NCBI GenBank assembly: GCA_035629935.1
Contig: DASQLQ010000175.1
Span: 3,842 to 67,841, forward strand
Source of the DNA: DASQLQ01 sp035629935
Lineage (GTDB): Bacteria > Actinomycetota > CADDZG01 > WHSQ01
Reading direction: 5' to 3'
Length of the DNA: 64,000 bases
Part shown: one piece after another, positions 8,868-17,356 of the stretch
How positions within the stretch are numbered: position 1 is the stretch's first letter
Layout: each line of letters opens with the position of its first letter
The notes under the pieces: model-generated
Databases searched by the model: none
Told to the model about the DNA's origin: nothing
What the model saw: the letters and a program-made list of their open reading frames with translations, nothing else
Made by a program: the position numbers and the translations under genes

Positions 8868-8868
8868 G

Positions 8869-8892
8869 CGGCGCACTCTATAGAGTGCGCCG
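8869..8892. promoter_or_regulatory. Perfect 24-bp palindrome with back-to-back -10 hexamers
   Basis: Positions 8869-8880 (CGGCGCACTCTA) and 8881-8892 (TAGAGTGCGCCG) are exact reverse complements. Each strand carries TAGAGT, a TANNNT -10 hexamer, ending 6 nt before the ATG at 8893 and 7 nt before the GTG at 8867. The palindrome fills the gap between the two start codons. It can act as a symmetric bidirectional promoter giving two leaderless mRNAs, as an operator, or as both. Confidence 0.7.
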
Positions 8893-10554
8893 ATGCTGGC
8901 ACGCAGAGCCGTCGCACTGGTAGTGGTGATGATGCTCGGCGCCGGGGCCTGGTTCCTGACCCGCGCTGACGAGCCTCCCCCGGCTACACGGCTGTCGACC
9001 TCGGATCGCACGTTCGCTTCGACCGATCCTCTCGAGCGAGCTTGCGCCCTCGACGAGGAATACCTGGTGCGCCTATGGAGAGGTCACCACCCCGTGCACT
9101 CGGAAGACATCACGACCGTGCCTCAGGAACCTAACTACTCGGGGTCGTTCGGGGTCACGAGTCATTCGGGACCGTGGGACTACGTACAGACGATCCCGCT
9201 GGTGTTCTATGGCCCCAACCACATCACCCAGCAGTCTGCGCCACTGAAGAACGTCACGGCGAGCATCACCGACGTCTACGCGACCGTCGGTGACCTCGTC
9301 GGCGTCGATCTACCCGCCAGAGACGGGGAGGTACTCGACGTCTCTGCAGGACCTCCCCCACCGAAGCTGATCGTCACGGTCGTATGGGACGGGGTGGGAC
9401 GGAACGTTCTGGAACGTCACCCCGACGCGTGGCCGAATCTCGCGCGCATGGAGAAGGAAGGGACCTCGTTCCTCGACGCCACCGTTGGTTCGTCTCCATC
9501 CATAACCCCCGCGACGCATTCCAGCCTGGGCACCGGCTCCTTCCCGCGGGAGCACGGCGTGACCGCGATCGAGTTTCGCACCGAGGAGGGCGATGTCCGG
9601 AGTGCCTTCGCTGGGAAGGACCCAAGTGACCTCGAGCTAACAACTTTCGGCGACGAGATCGACCTTGCCTTGAACAACGAGCCCCTCGTCGGGATGCTTG
9701 CGTGGAAGTCCTGGCATATGGGGATGTTGAGCCATGGTGTCCTGTCCCCGGGCGGTGACGCGGACGAGATGACGCTGATCGATCCGCATGGTGGGCTCAC
9801 CGGTAACGACGCCCTCTACACGACGCCGCTCCACTTAACGCGTTTGGAACCGAGGCTTGCCGAACTCGCCGCCGAGCTCGACCAGGAGGACGGGAAGCTC
9901 GACGGCAACTCGATGGGTCACGACATCCTCGAGATGCACGACAACCCTGCATGGGTGGACTACCAGGGAGAGCTGCTCCTCCAGATGCTCGAGTCGGGTA
10001 GCTACGGGCAGGACGATGTGCCCGATCTGTTCATGACGAACTTCAAAGTCACAGACATCGTGTCGCACCAGTACTCGATGGACTCGGAAGAAGAGGCCAT
10101 AGCTCTGCGAGCGCAGGACCGTGTGCTCGGCGAACTTGTCGACTATCTCGATGCCAACGTTCGCGACTACGTAGTGATCGTCACGGCGGACCACGGGAAC
10201 ACGCCGCCCCCCAAACGGACCGGAGCGTGGCCGATCCTCCAGGGTCAACTGCAGGAAGACGTCGACGCCCATTTCGAGATCCCCGACGGCTCCTCCTTGA
10301 TCGAGCAAACCACCGCCGTGGGTCCCTTCGTGAACCGCTCGACGATGAAAGAGTTGGGCGTGAGGCAGGCCGAGATCGCGGAGTTCCTCAACGGCTACAC
10401 GATCGCCGACAACTGGAACGAAGAGGAGCTCCCGGCCGGCTACGAGAACCGGGGAGAAGAGAACGTTTTCGCGGCCGCGTTCCCCAGCGACTGGATGGAA
10501 CGTGTGAACCGATGCGCATTCGGGCAAGAAACACCAATTACCGAAGGCAATTAG
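8893..10554 (+). CDS. Exported alkaline-phosphatase-superfamily phosphodiesterase/nucleotide pyrophosphatase
   Basis: This 553-residue protein has an N-terminal membrane anchor or signal (residues 5-22) and a type I phosphodiesterase fold. Metal-binding residues are visible as Asp166 (VVWDGVGRN), probable nucleophile Thr205 within SITPATHSSLGTG, a D-x(3)-H pair in KVTDIVSHQYS, and the Asp-His of VTADHGN. The PREHGV motif is also family-typical. It probably hydrolyses phosphodiesters outside the membrane. A patatin-like lipase and an acyl-CoA synthetase follow at 11 bp and 1-base overlap, suggesting phospholipid turnover. Confidence 0.85.
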   Translation: MLARRAVALVVVMMLGAGAWFLTRADEPPPATRLSTSDRTFASTDPLERACALDEEYLVRLWRGHHPVHSEDITTVPQEPNYSGSFGVTSHSGPWDYVQTIPLVFYGPNHITQQSAPLKNVTASITDVYATVGDLVGVDLPARDGEVLDVSAGPPPPKLIVTVVWDGVGRNVLERHPDAWPNLARMEKEGTSFLDATVGSSPSITPATHSSLGTGSFPREHGVTAIEFRTEEGDVRSAFAGKDPSDLELTTFGDEIDLALNNEPLVGMLAWKSWHMGMLSHGVLSPGGDADEMTLIDPHGGLTGNDALYTTPLHLTRLEPRLAELAAELDQEDGKLDGNSMGHDILEMHDNPAWVDYQGELLLQMLESGSYGQDDVPDLFMTNFKVTDIVSHQYSMDSEEEAIALRAQDRVLGELVDYLDANVRDYVVIVTADHGNTPPPKRTGAWPILQGQLQEDVDAHFEIPDGSSLIEQTTAVGPFVNRSTMKELGVRQAEIAEFLNGYTIADNWNEEELPAGYENRGEENVFAAAFPSDWMERVNRCAFGQETPITEGN

Positions 10555-10565
10555 GCTCGAAAAAG

Positions 10566-11582
10566 ATGAAAACAGGACTGGTTCTGGGCGGGGGCGGGCT
10601 CGTTGGGATGGGCTACCACGCCGGCGCGATCAAGGCACTAGACGAGTGGGGCGTTGATACGAGCCGGGCCGATCTCATCGTCGGGACCAGCGCAGGTTCC
10701 GTTATCGGGTCCTATCTCGCCGCCGGATGGAAGCCCTCCGATTTCTACGCTTACGCGCAAGGCGAACATCCGAAGGCTCGCCGGGGCGATCAAGACGCCG
10801 GCGTCCAGGCGATCTTCACTCCCCTGTGGTCGACACGCTCCGAGCGCGTCCGTCGCTCGATCGGATCCTTCTTCGCGCTGGCTTCGTCCCGCGGGTATTG
10901 GAGACGCGCTACGAACGGGAGCACGCCCGGCGCGCCCCTACGACACACCTTCCCGGCCGGGATGTACTCGACTTCCGAAACGCGCCTGCGGCTTCATGAG
11001 GATCTTCCCGAAGAGTGGCCCGATCGTGACGTCTTCATCTGCGCGGTCGATCTCTATACGGGCGGGCGGATCCCCTTCGGTCACCCGGACGCGCCGACCG
11101 CTTCCTTCCCGGAGTCGGTCCTTGCATCCGTTGCGATCCCAGGCGTCTTCCCTCCGGTCAAGATCGGCGACCGTCAATACGTCGACGGAGGAGCCTTCAG
11201 TGCGACCTCACTCGATCTCGCGGCCGATGCGGGCTGCGAGGCGATCATCTGCATCGCGCCACTGGGCTACAAGAGTGACTTGATAGTCGCCGCCCGCGAC
11301 CCCAAGTTGTGGGGGCCGATGGCTTTGCGCGGCTTGTTCGCTCGGGCGCTTCGTCGCGAAGTCGTAGCAGCGCGAGAGCGCGGGATAGAGGTATTTGTCG
11401 TCAGGCCGTGGTTGACCGATCTGAAGACTCACGGAACGAACTCGATGCGTAACTTCGACACAGCGCAGTTCACAGACGAAGCTCGTGAATCCACCCTGAG
11501 GTTGTTAGAGGACAATGCAGATCATCCGGCTCTAAAAGCATTCGCAAAGAAGAGGGCTCGGACCACAGAGAAGGCGGTTTGA
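10566..11582 (+). CDS. Patatin-like phospholipase
   Basis: This 338-residue lipid acyl hydrolase has the oxyanion loop LGGGGLVGMGYHAG at residues 7-20, nucleophile Ser42 in GTSAGS and the catalytic Asp in YVDGGAFS, the complete patatin Ser-Asp dyad. There is no signal peptide, so it acts on the inner face or in the cytosol. It starts 11 bp after the phosphoesterase gene and its TGA overlaps the ATG of the acyl-CoA synthetase. Released fatty acids could be activated directly by that enzyme. Confidence 0.88.
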   Translation: MKTGLVLGGGGLVGMGYHAGAIKALDEWGVDTSRADLIVGTSAGSVIGSYLAAGWKPSDFYAYAQGEHPKARRGDQDAGVQAIFTPLWSTRSERVRRSIGSFFALASSRGYWRRATNGSTPGAPLRHTFPAGMYSTSETRLRLHEDLPEEWPDRDVFICAVDLYTGGRIPFGHPDAPTASFPESVLASVAIPGVFPPVKIGDRQYVDGGAFSATSLDLAADAGCEAIICIAPLGYKSDLIVAARDPKLWGPMALRGLFARALRREVVAARERGIEVFVVRPWLTDLKTHGTNSMRNFDTAQFTDEARESTLRLLEDNADHPALKAFAKKRARTTEKAV

Positions 11583-13243
11583 TGGGATCAGCTTTGGACG
11601 GTCTGCGACAGGTTGCCGAATTCGCCAACCCGAGGAACCTCATGCGTCTAAGGGAGGCAGGAGCGGTCGACGCCAAGGGGCCGCTGGGCATCGCCGCGGC
11701 CTTCCCCTGGCTGATCGGTAGAGGCCCGTCGCTCGGGATCTTGAGCCAGATGCACGCGGTCGTTCTCGGCGACAAGCCCGCGATCCTCGACCGGAACGGA
11801 ACGGAGAGCTGGAAGGAGCTCGACCGCAGAGCGAATCAGGTCGCTCGCGCTCTAAAACAAGAAGGCCTCCGCGGTAACGACCGCGTCGCTCTTTTGCTGC
11901 GCAACGGCCGGGAGATGATCGAGGTCGCGCTCGGCACGCAGAAACTCGGCATTGTCGCCTGTCCCCTGAACACATGGGCGAAGCCGAAGGAGCTCAAGAG
12001 CACCATCGAGTCGGCCGACCCCTCGTTGCTTTTCTACGACACGAAGCACGCGGAGCAGGTCGAGGAGTGCTCGCACCAGGGGATCACTCTCGTCTACGTG
12101 GGCTCGAAGGAAGGCGCCCTGCCCGATTCGATCTCGTATGAGGATTGGATCGGGGAGCAGAGCACTCTTCCACCGCCGCCCTTCACGCGCGACCGCGGCT
12201 CGCCCAAGGTTGTCATCCACACCTCCGGCACCACGGGAACGCCCAAAGGAGCCGAAAGGAATGCATCGGCCGCCGGCATCGGAACCCTTGCGAACCTGCT
12301 CGGTCGTGTCCCCTATCGACGGGACGACATCGTGTTCTGCCCGGCCCCCCTATTCCACTCGTTCGGCCTCGCTACTTTCACCTTCGCAAGCGCGTTGGGC
12401 TCAACGATGGTGCTCCCCGAGAAGTTCGATCCCGAAGAGTCTCTGAAGTTGATCGACGAGCACAAGGCAACGGCCGCTTCGTTCGTCCCCGTGATGATCA
12501 AACGGATCGTCTCGCTGGATGACGAGATCAAGAAGAAGTACGACCTGTCTTCTCTTCGGGTTGTTCTGGCCAGTGGCTCCGCCATGTCCCCGGAGTTGAG
12601 GAAAGCCGCGATGGAGCTGTTCGGCGACGTCCTCTACGACCTTTATGGCTCGACCGAGATCGGATGGGCAACGATCGCCACGCCCGAAGACATGAAGTCC
12701 AAGCCGAAGACGGTGGGCAAGGTTGTGGACGGGATCGAGGTTGCCGTCTTCTCGGAGTCGGGGGATCGACTCCCGGAAGGCGAAACCGGCGAGCTGTTCG
12801 TGAAGAGCAGCATCCTTTTCGAGGGTTACACCTCGGGCGAAACGAAGGATGAGCGCGACGGGTACATGTCGATCGGCGACCTTGGTTATCTCGACGGTGA
12901 TGGGCATCTGTTCATCGAGGGCCGGGCCGATGACATGGTCGTGGTCGGTGGAGAGAACGTCTATCCGATCGAGATCGAGGAGCTCATCGAGTCCCTCGAT
13001 GGCGTGGACGAAGCCGCCGTCCTGGGCGTGAAGGACGATGAGTACGGAGAGGTCCTCGCAGCTTTCGTTGTGGGATCCACGTCGGAGGACAAGGTGCAGA
13101 GCGCGTGCGAGAAGGACCTCGCTTCTTACAAGGTGCCTAAGCGGGTCGAGATCATCGACGAGCTGCCCCGCACCTCCACCGGCAAGGTCCTGAAGCGTGA
13201 GCTCATCGAGAGCCTCGAAAACGTGGAACCGCTAGAGACCTAG
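11582..13243 (+). CDS. AMP-dependent fatty-acyl-CoA synthetase
   Basis: This 553-residue ANL enzyme converts a carboxylic acid, ATP and CoA to acyl-CoA. Motifs in order: HTSGTTGTPKGAE (phosphate loop), DLYGSTEIG (A5), YMSIGDLGYLDGDG (A7), GRADDMVVVGGENVYPIEIE (hinge) and the catalytic Lys of TSTGKVLKRE (A10). An N-terminal extension of about 60 residues precedes the usual domain. The ATG overlaps the patatin stop (TGATG), so translation is coupled. A CTCG-loop hairpin begins 6 bp after the stop. Confidence 0.9.
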   Translation: MGSALDGLRQVAEFANPRNLMRLREAGAVDAKGPLGIAAAFPWLIGRGPSLGILSQMHAVVLGDKPAILDRNGTESWKELDRRANQVARALKQEGLRGNDRVALLLRNGREMIEVALGTQKLGIVACPLNTWAKPKELKSTIESADPSLLFYDTKHAEQVEECSHQGITLVYVGSKEGALPDSISYEDWIGEQSTLPPPPFTRDRGSPKVVIHTSGTTGTPKGAERNASAAGIGTLANLLGRVPYRRDDIVFCPAPLFHSFGLATFTFASALGSTMVLPEKFDPEESLKLIDEHKATAASFVPVMIKRIVSLDDEIKKKYDLSSLRVVLASGSAMSPELRKAAMELFGDVLYDLYGSTEIGWATIATPEDMKSKPKTVGKVVDGIEVAVFSESGDRLPEGETGELFVKSSILFEGYTSGETKDERDGYMSIGDLGYLDGDGHLFIEGRADDMVVVGGENVYPIEIEELIESLDGVDEAAVLGVKDDEYGEVLAAFVVGSTSEDKVQSACEKDLASYKVPKRVEIIDELPRTSTGKVLKRELIESLENVEPLET

Positions 13244-13249
13244 CCCGAA

Positions 13250-13273
13250 CGCCGGCGGGCTCGACCGTCGGCG
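13250..13273. repeat. CTCG-loop hairpin, copy 2
   Basis: This 24-nt inverted repeat is preceded by CCCGAAC. It differs from copy 1 at one loop position (GACCG versus GGCCG) and keeps the same 9-position stem with one G-T wobble. It lies just downstream of the acyl-CoA synthetase gene, in the 168-bp gap before the LPATG protein gene. Confidence 0.7.
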
Positions 13274-13324
13274 CAGAGCAACTTGGCAGCTAGGACAAAT
13301 CGCCACAAATAGCATTCTGTGAGT

Positions 13325-13370
13325 CATTAACCACGTAATGTTGCCAAAACGACCCTTCGGCGAGTAGATT
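13325..13370 (+). promoter_or_regulatory. Promoter of the LPATG/sortase operon with an inverted repeat upstream
   Basis: TTGCCA (13341-13346) and TAGATT (13365-13370) are separated by 18 bp, a fair sigma-70-type promoter about 40 bp before the GTG at 13412. Directly upstream lies an inverted repeat, CATTA (13325-13329) and TAATG (13336-13340), which could bind a regulator. The rest of the gap from 13244 holds only the hairpin copy 2. Confidence 0.45.
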
Positions 13371-13411
13371 TCCCGGCGACGGCGACCCAGAATCATCCAA
13401 GGAGGACCCCC

Positions 13412-14668
13412 GTGGCGCGACGCATCCCCGTATTCATCGCGGCGATGACACTTCTGATGTCATTCGCCCCTGCAGCACCTGCAGCCGAGGCGGAAGCCAA
13501 GACAACGTTCGCTCTCGAGGGTGAAGCGCGCGCGTTGGAAGTCGCGCTCGGAGACCAGGGGATAACGCTGGGCCTTGCCATGTCCCGCGCCGATTCCTCG
13601 CCTATGGCGATCGGCGTTGCGGCCGGTCAGTGCGCGGTGCTCGCCGACAACCCGGACCCCGACAACTTGCCTTGCGCCGAGTCGACCACCGAGAAGTCTT
13701 CGACCGACGGGAACAAAGGTGAGGCCGGCGAAACCTGCGCGGCTCCATCCGTCCCCGAGCCACTGGGCAGCGTCCTCAACGTCGACATCGCCTGCGGGTC
13801 GAGCATCTCCGGCATCGTCGGTGGTGAGCTCCCCATCACGACCAACGAAGGCAAGGTTGCGGACATCTCGCTCGGCCTCGACCTAACCGCGCTCGTGCCT
13901 CAAGCCGAAGACGTCAAAGAGCAGCTCGTCGATCAGCTCCAGGAGATCATCCAGCAGGCTCCCGAGCAGGTCAGGAATGCCGTCGATCAGCTCCTCGACT
14001 CCGTCGACGAAGGCCAGGCGATCAAGATCGTCGCGGGCCCGGCGACGTCAAACGTCAGCGCCAAGGGTCCCGCTCTCTCCGTCAGATCGACCGCCGCGGG
14101 TGCTCGCATCGGTGTCGTCGGTATCCCCGATCTCGACACCGATGGGATCCCCATCCCGGGCAGCTCGAACGCCGTCGAAGACGGATTGATCATCATCGAG
14201 GTCGGCGCTGCCAGCGCTAGTGCAGAGGTGCTCAAAGCGGACGCTTCTTCGTCTTCAGAGGCATCGGCTGCGATCGTCACCGTCAAGGTGCGTGACATCA
14301 CCAAGCTCGAGCCCACCTATACCGAGATCCCAGTTGCACCGGGACAGACGGTCACGATTCTCCAAGGAACTCCAGCCGAATCGACGATCTCGGCGGCGGC
14401 AGCGACCACCAAGGAAACGAAAGGCTCAGCGGTTGCGGGCGCCGACGCGGTCAGGCTGCACCTGCTCAAGGGCGTGCAAGGCGGGCTCAAGGTCGGGCTC
14501 GGTCGTGCAACCGCCGCCGTCAACGCGAAGCAGGTCCAACCGCAACAGCAGGAACGTCCTCCCGTCGCCTTGCCGGCAACCGGTGGCACGGACCTGCGGT
14601 GGTTGGGTCTCATCTTGGTTGTCGGAGCCCTGGCAGCGCTGGCTCTCCGGCGGCGCTTCACCCACTAG
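13412..14668 (+). CDS. Sortase-anchored secreted protein (LPATG)
   Basis: This 418-residue exported protein has a signal peptide at residues 1-27 ending near PAAPAAEAEA. A Ser/Ala-rich extracellular body has no domain I recognise. At residues 387-391 it has LPATG followed by a hydrophobic helix and RRRFTH, a full cell-wall sorting signal. The body carries four Cys, three of them in residues 70-130. The start is GTG at 13412 with AAGGAGG. The sortase gene follows after 18 bp, so this is its probable cognate substrate. Confidence 0.82.
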   Translation: MARRIPVFIAAMTLLMSFAPAAPAAEAEAKTTFALEGEARALEVALGDQGITLGLAMSRADSSPMAIGVAAGQCAVLADNPDPDNLPCAESTTEKSSTDGNKGEAGETCAAPSVPEPLGSVLNVDIACGSSISGIVGGELPITTNEGKVADISLGLDLTALVPQAEDVKEQLVDQLQEIIQQAPEQVRNAVDQLLDSVDEGQAIKIVAGPATSNVSAKGPALSVRSTAAGARIGVVGIPDLDTDGIPIPGSSNAVEDGLIIIEVGAASASAEVLKADASSSSEASAAIVTVKVRDITKLEPTYTEIPVAPGQTVTILQGTPAESTISAAAATTKETKGSAVAGADAVRLHLLKGVQGGLKVGLGRATAAVNAKQVQPQQQERPPVALPATGGTDLRWLGLILVVGALAALALRRRFTH

Positions 14669-14686
14669 AACCAACAAGGATCGCCT

Positions 14687-15310
14687 ATGCCGTTCCGCCG
14701 GCCATCACCTCGGCTGATCAGCCGCGTGCTCACGGGCGCGGCGATCGTCCTTGCCCTCGCGGGTATCGGGGTCGTCGCTTATCCGTTCGCTACCGATCTC
14801 TGGGCGGCCCGGATCCAACGGGGCCTGGCCGGAGACCTGGCCGCCAAAGCCGTCGACTACGAAGCCGGCAGAGTGAAAGTCGGCGAGCCTTTGACGCAAC
14901 TCGAGATCCCACGCCTGGGTGTCGACGTTGTTGTCGTTGAAGGAACGACTCTCTCCGCGCTGCAAGCAGGAGCAGGGCACTATCCGAAGACGCCTCTGCC
15001 CGGTGAGAAGGGGAACGTCGCCATCGCCGGTCACCGCACGACATACGGCAAACCGTTCAACCGGATGGACGAGCTCCAAGAGGGCGACCGCGTGATCTTG
15101 ACGACGCCGCTCGAACGGCACGTCTACGAGATCGAGGGCCAACCGCGCGTCGTCGAATTGGATGACTGGTCCGTGATCAACCGTTATCCCAAGCGAGGTT
15201 CCTACCTGACCCTCACCTCTTGCCACCCCGAGGGAAGTGCCGACTATCGGATCGTGGTCCGAGCAAATCTGATCCAGTCCACCGATGTCGTTGCGGAGGC
15301 TGCTCGATGA
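14687..15310 (+). CDS. Sortase (class E/D-type transpeptidase)
   Basis: This 207-residue membrane-anchored sortase has a transmembrane helix at about residues 12-33. Its catalytic triad is visible: His116 (IAGHRTTYG), Cys179 (TLTSCHPEG) and Arg188. It cleaves a sorting signal and joins the protein to the envelope. The TLTSCHP context resembles actinobacterial class E enzymes. It lies between its likely LPATG substrate and an FN3-type membrane protein whose ATG overlaps its stop. Confidence 0.9.
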   Translation: MPFRRPSPRLISRVLTGAAIVLALAGIGVVAYPFATDLWAARIQRGLAGDLAAKAVDYEAGRVKVGEPLTQLEIPRLGVDVVVVEGTTLSALQAGAGHYPKTPLPGEKGNVAIAGHRTTYGKPFNRMDELQEGDRVILTTPLERHVYEIEGQPRVVELDDWSVINRYPKRGSYLTLTSCHPEGSADYRIVVRANLIQSTDVVAEAAR

Positions 15311-16359
15311 AGCTACGCGCACTTCTCATCGCTGCAGCGCTCCTTGTCGTCTTCGCTCCGCCGGCCGGTGCACAGCGCGGCGTGACCGTGCAACTCGACG
15401 GATTGCAGGATGGCGCAAGTGTCAGCGGCACATTGCCGCTTTCGGTCCATGCCTCTGCAACATCGGGGATCAGACGGCTCACGCTGACCGTTGATGGCGA
15501 GGTCGTCATCGACCAGTCGCCCAACGGCATCAAACAGAACGTCGATGCGTCCTTCGACTGGGACACGACTCGCTATGTGGGGTCGTCCGGTCTGGCGCGA
15601 AACAGGGAGTACTCGGTGCAGGTCCGCGCCGTCTCGCACAGTGGAGGCGAGGATCAACTGAGCGCGCTGGCCATCGTCAACAACCAGCCTGCCGTCCCCA
15701 GCGGATTGAGCACCAGCGTTGCCGGCCGCGACGTAACCATCGCCTGGGACGCTAATCCGGAGCCCGACATAACCGGATACCGCGTCGAGCGCTACTTCGG
15801 AAGTGACTATGTCGAGGCAGCAACTGTGACGGAGACGATCTTCACGGAGGCTCCCGGCTCCGGCCGCTTCTCCTACCGGGTGGTCGCGATCCGGCACAGC
15901 GACGCCTCTCCGGAAGGCATCGAGTCGGTGCCGACCGAGCAATTGACGATGACGGTTTCGGCCCCAGCCCCCGGGTCCGGCGCAGGGGGAGGCGGAACGG
16001 GGAAGTCGGGTGGCTCTTCCAAACGCGGAGGGAGTTACTCCACCAACGGGTCCGTCGGTGCGACCGGCTTGCCGGGCGGCGCTGCGCTTCCGGGATCGCG
16101 TGGTCTCGGCGGCATCCCCGAGCTGCCGGCACCCGAGTGGGGCAGCTTCAAGAAACGTCTTCCGTACAAGCTCCCGAAAGGCGGAGTCCCGCTGCGCGCA
16201 TCTGCCGTCAGCCGTTCCGGCGGGCCGCTGAGGATCATCCCGCCCGACGGCCTTCGATGGGTGGCCTTGGGGCTGCTGTTCCTTTGTATCGCCGGGTTCG
16301 CGCGGTTGATGGCCATCCGGATCACTCCTCCGTCCGAACCCGCGAAGATCGAGGCGTGA
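15307..16359 (+). CDS. Secreted FN3-domain membrane-anchored protein
   Basis: This 350-residue protein has a signal peptide (residues 1-22, ending APPAGAQ), a first beta-rich domain opening VTVQLDGLQDGASVSG, and a fibronectin type III-like domain at about 117-210 (DVTIAWDANPEPDITGYRVER). A Gly/Ser-rich linker follows, then a C-terminal membrane helix (about 314-333). It has no LPxTG, so it is anchored by the helix. Its start overlaps the sortase stop (ATGA), making it the third member of the surface operon, possibly an accessory or scaffold for the LPATG protein. Confidence 0.78.
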   Translation: MKLRALLIAAALLVVFAPPAGAQRGVTVQLDGLQDGASVSGTLPLSVHASATSGIRRLTLTVDGEVVIDQSPNGIKQNVDASFDWDTTRYVGSSGLARNREYSVQVRAVSHSGGEDQLSALAIVNNQPAVPSGLSTSVAGRDVTIAWDANPEPDITGYRVERYFGSDYVEAATVTETIFTEAPGSGRFSYRVVAIRHSDASPEGIESVPTEQLTMTVSAPAPGSGAGGGGTGKSGGSSKRGGSYSTNGSVGATGLPGGAALPGSRGLGGIPELPAPEWGSFKKRLPYKLPKGGVPLRASAVSRSGGPLRIIPPDGLRWVALGLLFLCIAGFARLMAIRITPPSEPAKIEA

Positions 16360-16844
16360 ATAAGTTCAAACCCGGCGACCACTTCCACGACCTCGAGAAG
16401 TGGGAGGAACGTCGACCCGAGGGGCCCCATATCTGGCGCACGCTCGGCTACAACAGAACACTCTGGGAGCCGGGACGTCAGGTGATCGAGTGGAAGGCAA
16501 CCGAGGATTACTCGTTCCCCATCATGTCCGGACACATCGTCCACGGAGGGATGGTCTCGACGATCCTCGACACGGCGATGGGTGGAGCGTGCTGGACGCT
16601 CTTGAACAACGATGAGGCATTCCTGACGTCCAACCTCAACGTCGAGTTCTTCCGGGCCACCCGCCCGGGCCTGCTACGTGCCGAAGGTCGCGTCGTAAGT
16701 CGAACGAAGCGCGCCATTTTCTGCGCCGCCGATCTATTCGATGAGGACGGCAAGCACACGGCCGGCGCCCGTTGCACACAGATCGTCCTCCCGTCCGAAA
16801 CCGCGGGAAGACCCTGGCATGGTAAGGACGAGAAACCGGAATAA
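16356..16844 (+). CDS. PaaI-family hotdog thioesterase
   Basis: This 162-residue single hotdog domain has the PaaI-type active-site segment SGHIVHGGMVSTILDTAMGGA, with HGG and the following Asp in their usual places. It has the LNVEFFRATRPGLLRAEGRV strand pair and the TAGARCTQIV ending. It is predicted to hydrolyse acyl- or aryl-acyl-CoA. The GTG start overlaps the preceding TGA, so it is translated with the surface operon despite its different role. A hairpin repeat follows at 16861. Confidence 0.82.
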   Translation: MNKFKPGDHFHDLEKWEERRPEGPHIWRTLGYNRTLWEPGRQVIEWKATEDYSFPIMSGHIVHGGMVSTILDTAMGGACWTLLNNDEAFLTSNLNVEFFRATRPGLLRAEGRVVSRTKRAIFCAADLFDEDGKHTAGARCTQIVLPSETAGRPWHGKDEKPE

Positions 16845-16860
16845 GGGGCGGTCCGTCGAA

Positions 16861-16884
16861 CGCCGGCGGTCTCGACCGGCGGCG
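16861..16884. repeat. CTCG-loop hairpin, copy 3
   Basis: Arms CGCCGGCGGT and ACCGGCGGCG flank a CTCG loop. Nine of ten pairs form, with a G-G mismatch at position 6. Compared with copies 1 and 2, the inner pair is T-A, as in copy 4. The element ends 16 nt before the MaoC start codon, between co-directional genes, so a terminator is not its only possible role. Confidence 0.7.
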
Positions 16885-16900
16885 AGAAAGAGAGGTAGAT

Positions 16901-17356
16901 ATGCCCACCGAAGTCAGCGTCGAAGAGCTCAAGAGCCTCAGTGGCGAGAAGGATCTCGGGACCAGTGACTGGCACCGCGTCGAGCAGAAGCACATCGACC
17001 TGTTCGCCGATGCAACCGGCGACCACCAGTGGATCCACGTGGATCAGGAGATGGCGAAGCAGGGACCGTTCGGCCAGACCATCGCCCACGGTTACCTGTC
17101 TCTTTCACTGTTACCCATGTTGATGTCTCAAGTCATGTCGGTCACGGGCGCAAAGATGGGCATCAACTACGGCACCGACAAGGTGCGCTTCACGAACCCC
17201 GTTCCATCGGGATCGGACGTGAGACTCAAGGCCAAGCTCCTGTCCGCGCAACCGAAGGGCGACGGGCTTCTCTACAAGGTCGGCGTCGAGGTCGAGATCA
17301 AGGATCAGGAGAAGCCGGCGATGGTAGGCGAGGTTCTCTACCTGGTCTTTGCCTGA
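16901..17356 (+). CDS. MaoC-family (R)-specific enoyl-CoA hydratase
   Basis: This 151-residue hotdog hydratase has the catalytic Asp-His pair in FADATGDHQWIHVD at residues 37-50 and the substrate-closing GYLSLSLLP segment. It is predicted to hydrate trans-2-enoyl-CoA to (R)-3-hydroxyacyl-CoA. The ATG follows AGAGAGG. It overlaps the convergent MFS gene by 59 bp at the 3' end, a long tail-to-tail overlap for this window. Confidence 0.85.
   Translation: MPTEVSVEELKSLSGEKDLGTSDWHRVEQKHIDLFADATGDHQWIHVDQEMAKQGPFGQTIAHGYLSLSLLPMLMSQVMSVTGAKMGINYGTDKVRFTNPVPSGSDVRLKAKLLSAQPKGDGLLYKVGVEVEIKDQEKPAMVGEVLYLVFA

Noticed and set aside
8869..8892. Relationship between this palindrome and the CTCYTATAGGAG operators at 58734 and 60146
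   Set aside because: All share a TATA core flanked by CTC/GAG, but the outer arms differ (GCGCA versus ACC/TGYTA). The similarity can be explained by -10 composition, so I did not merge them.
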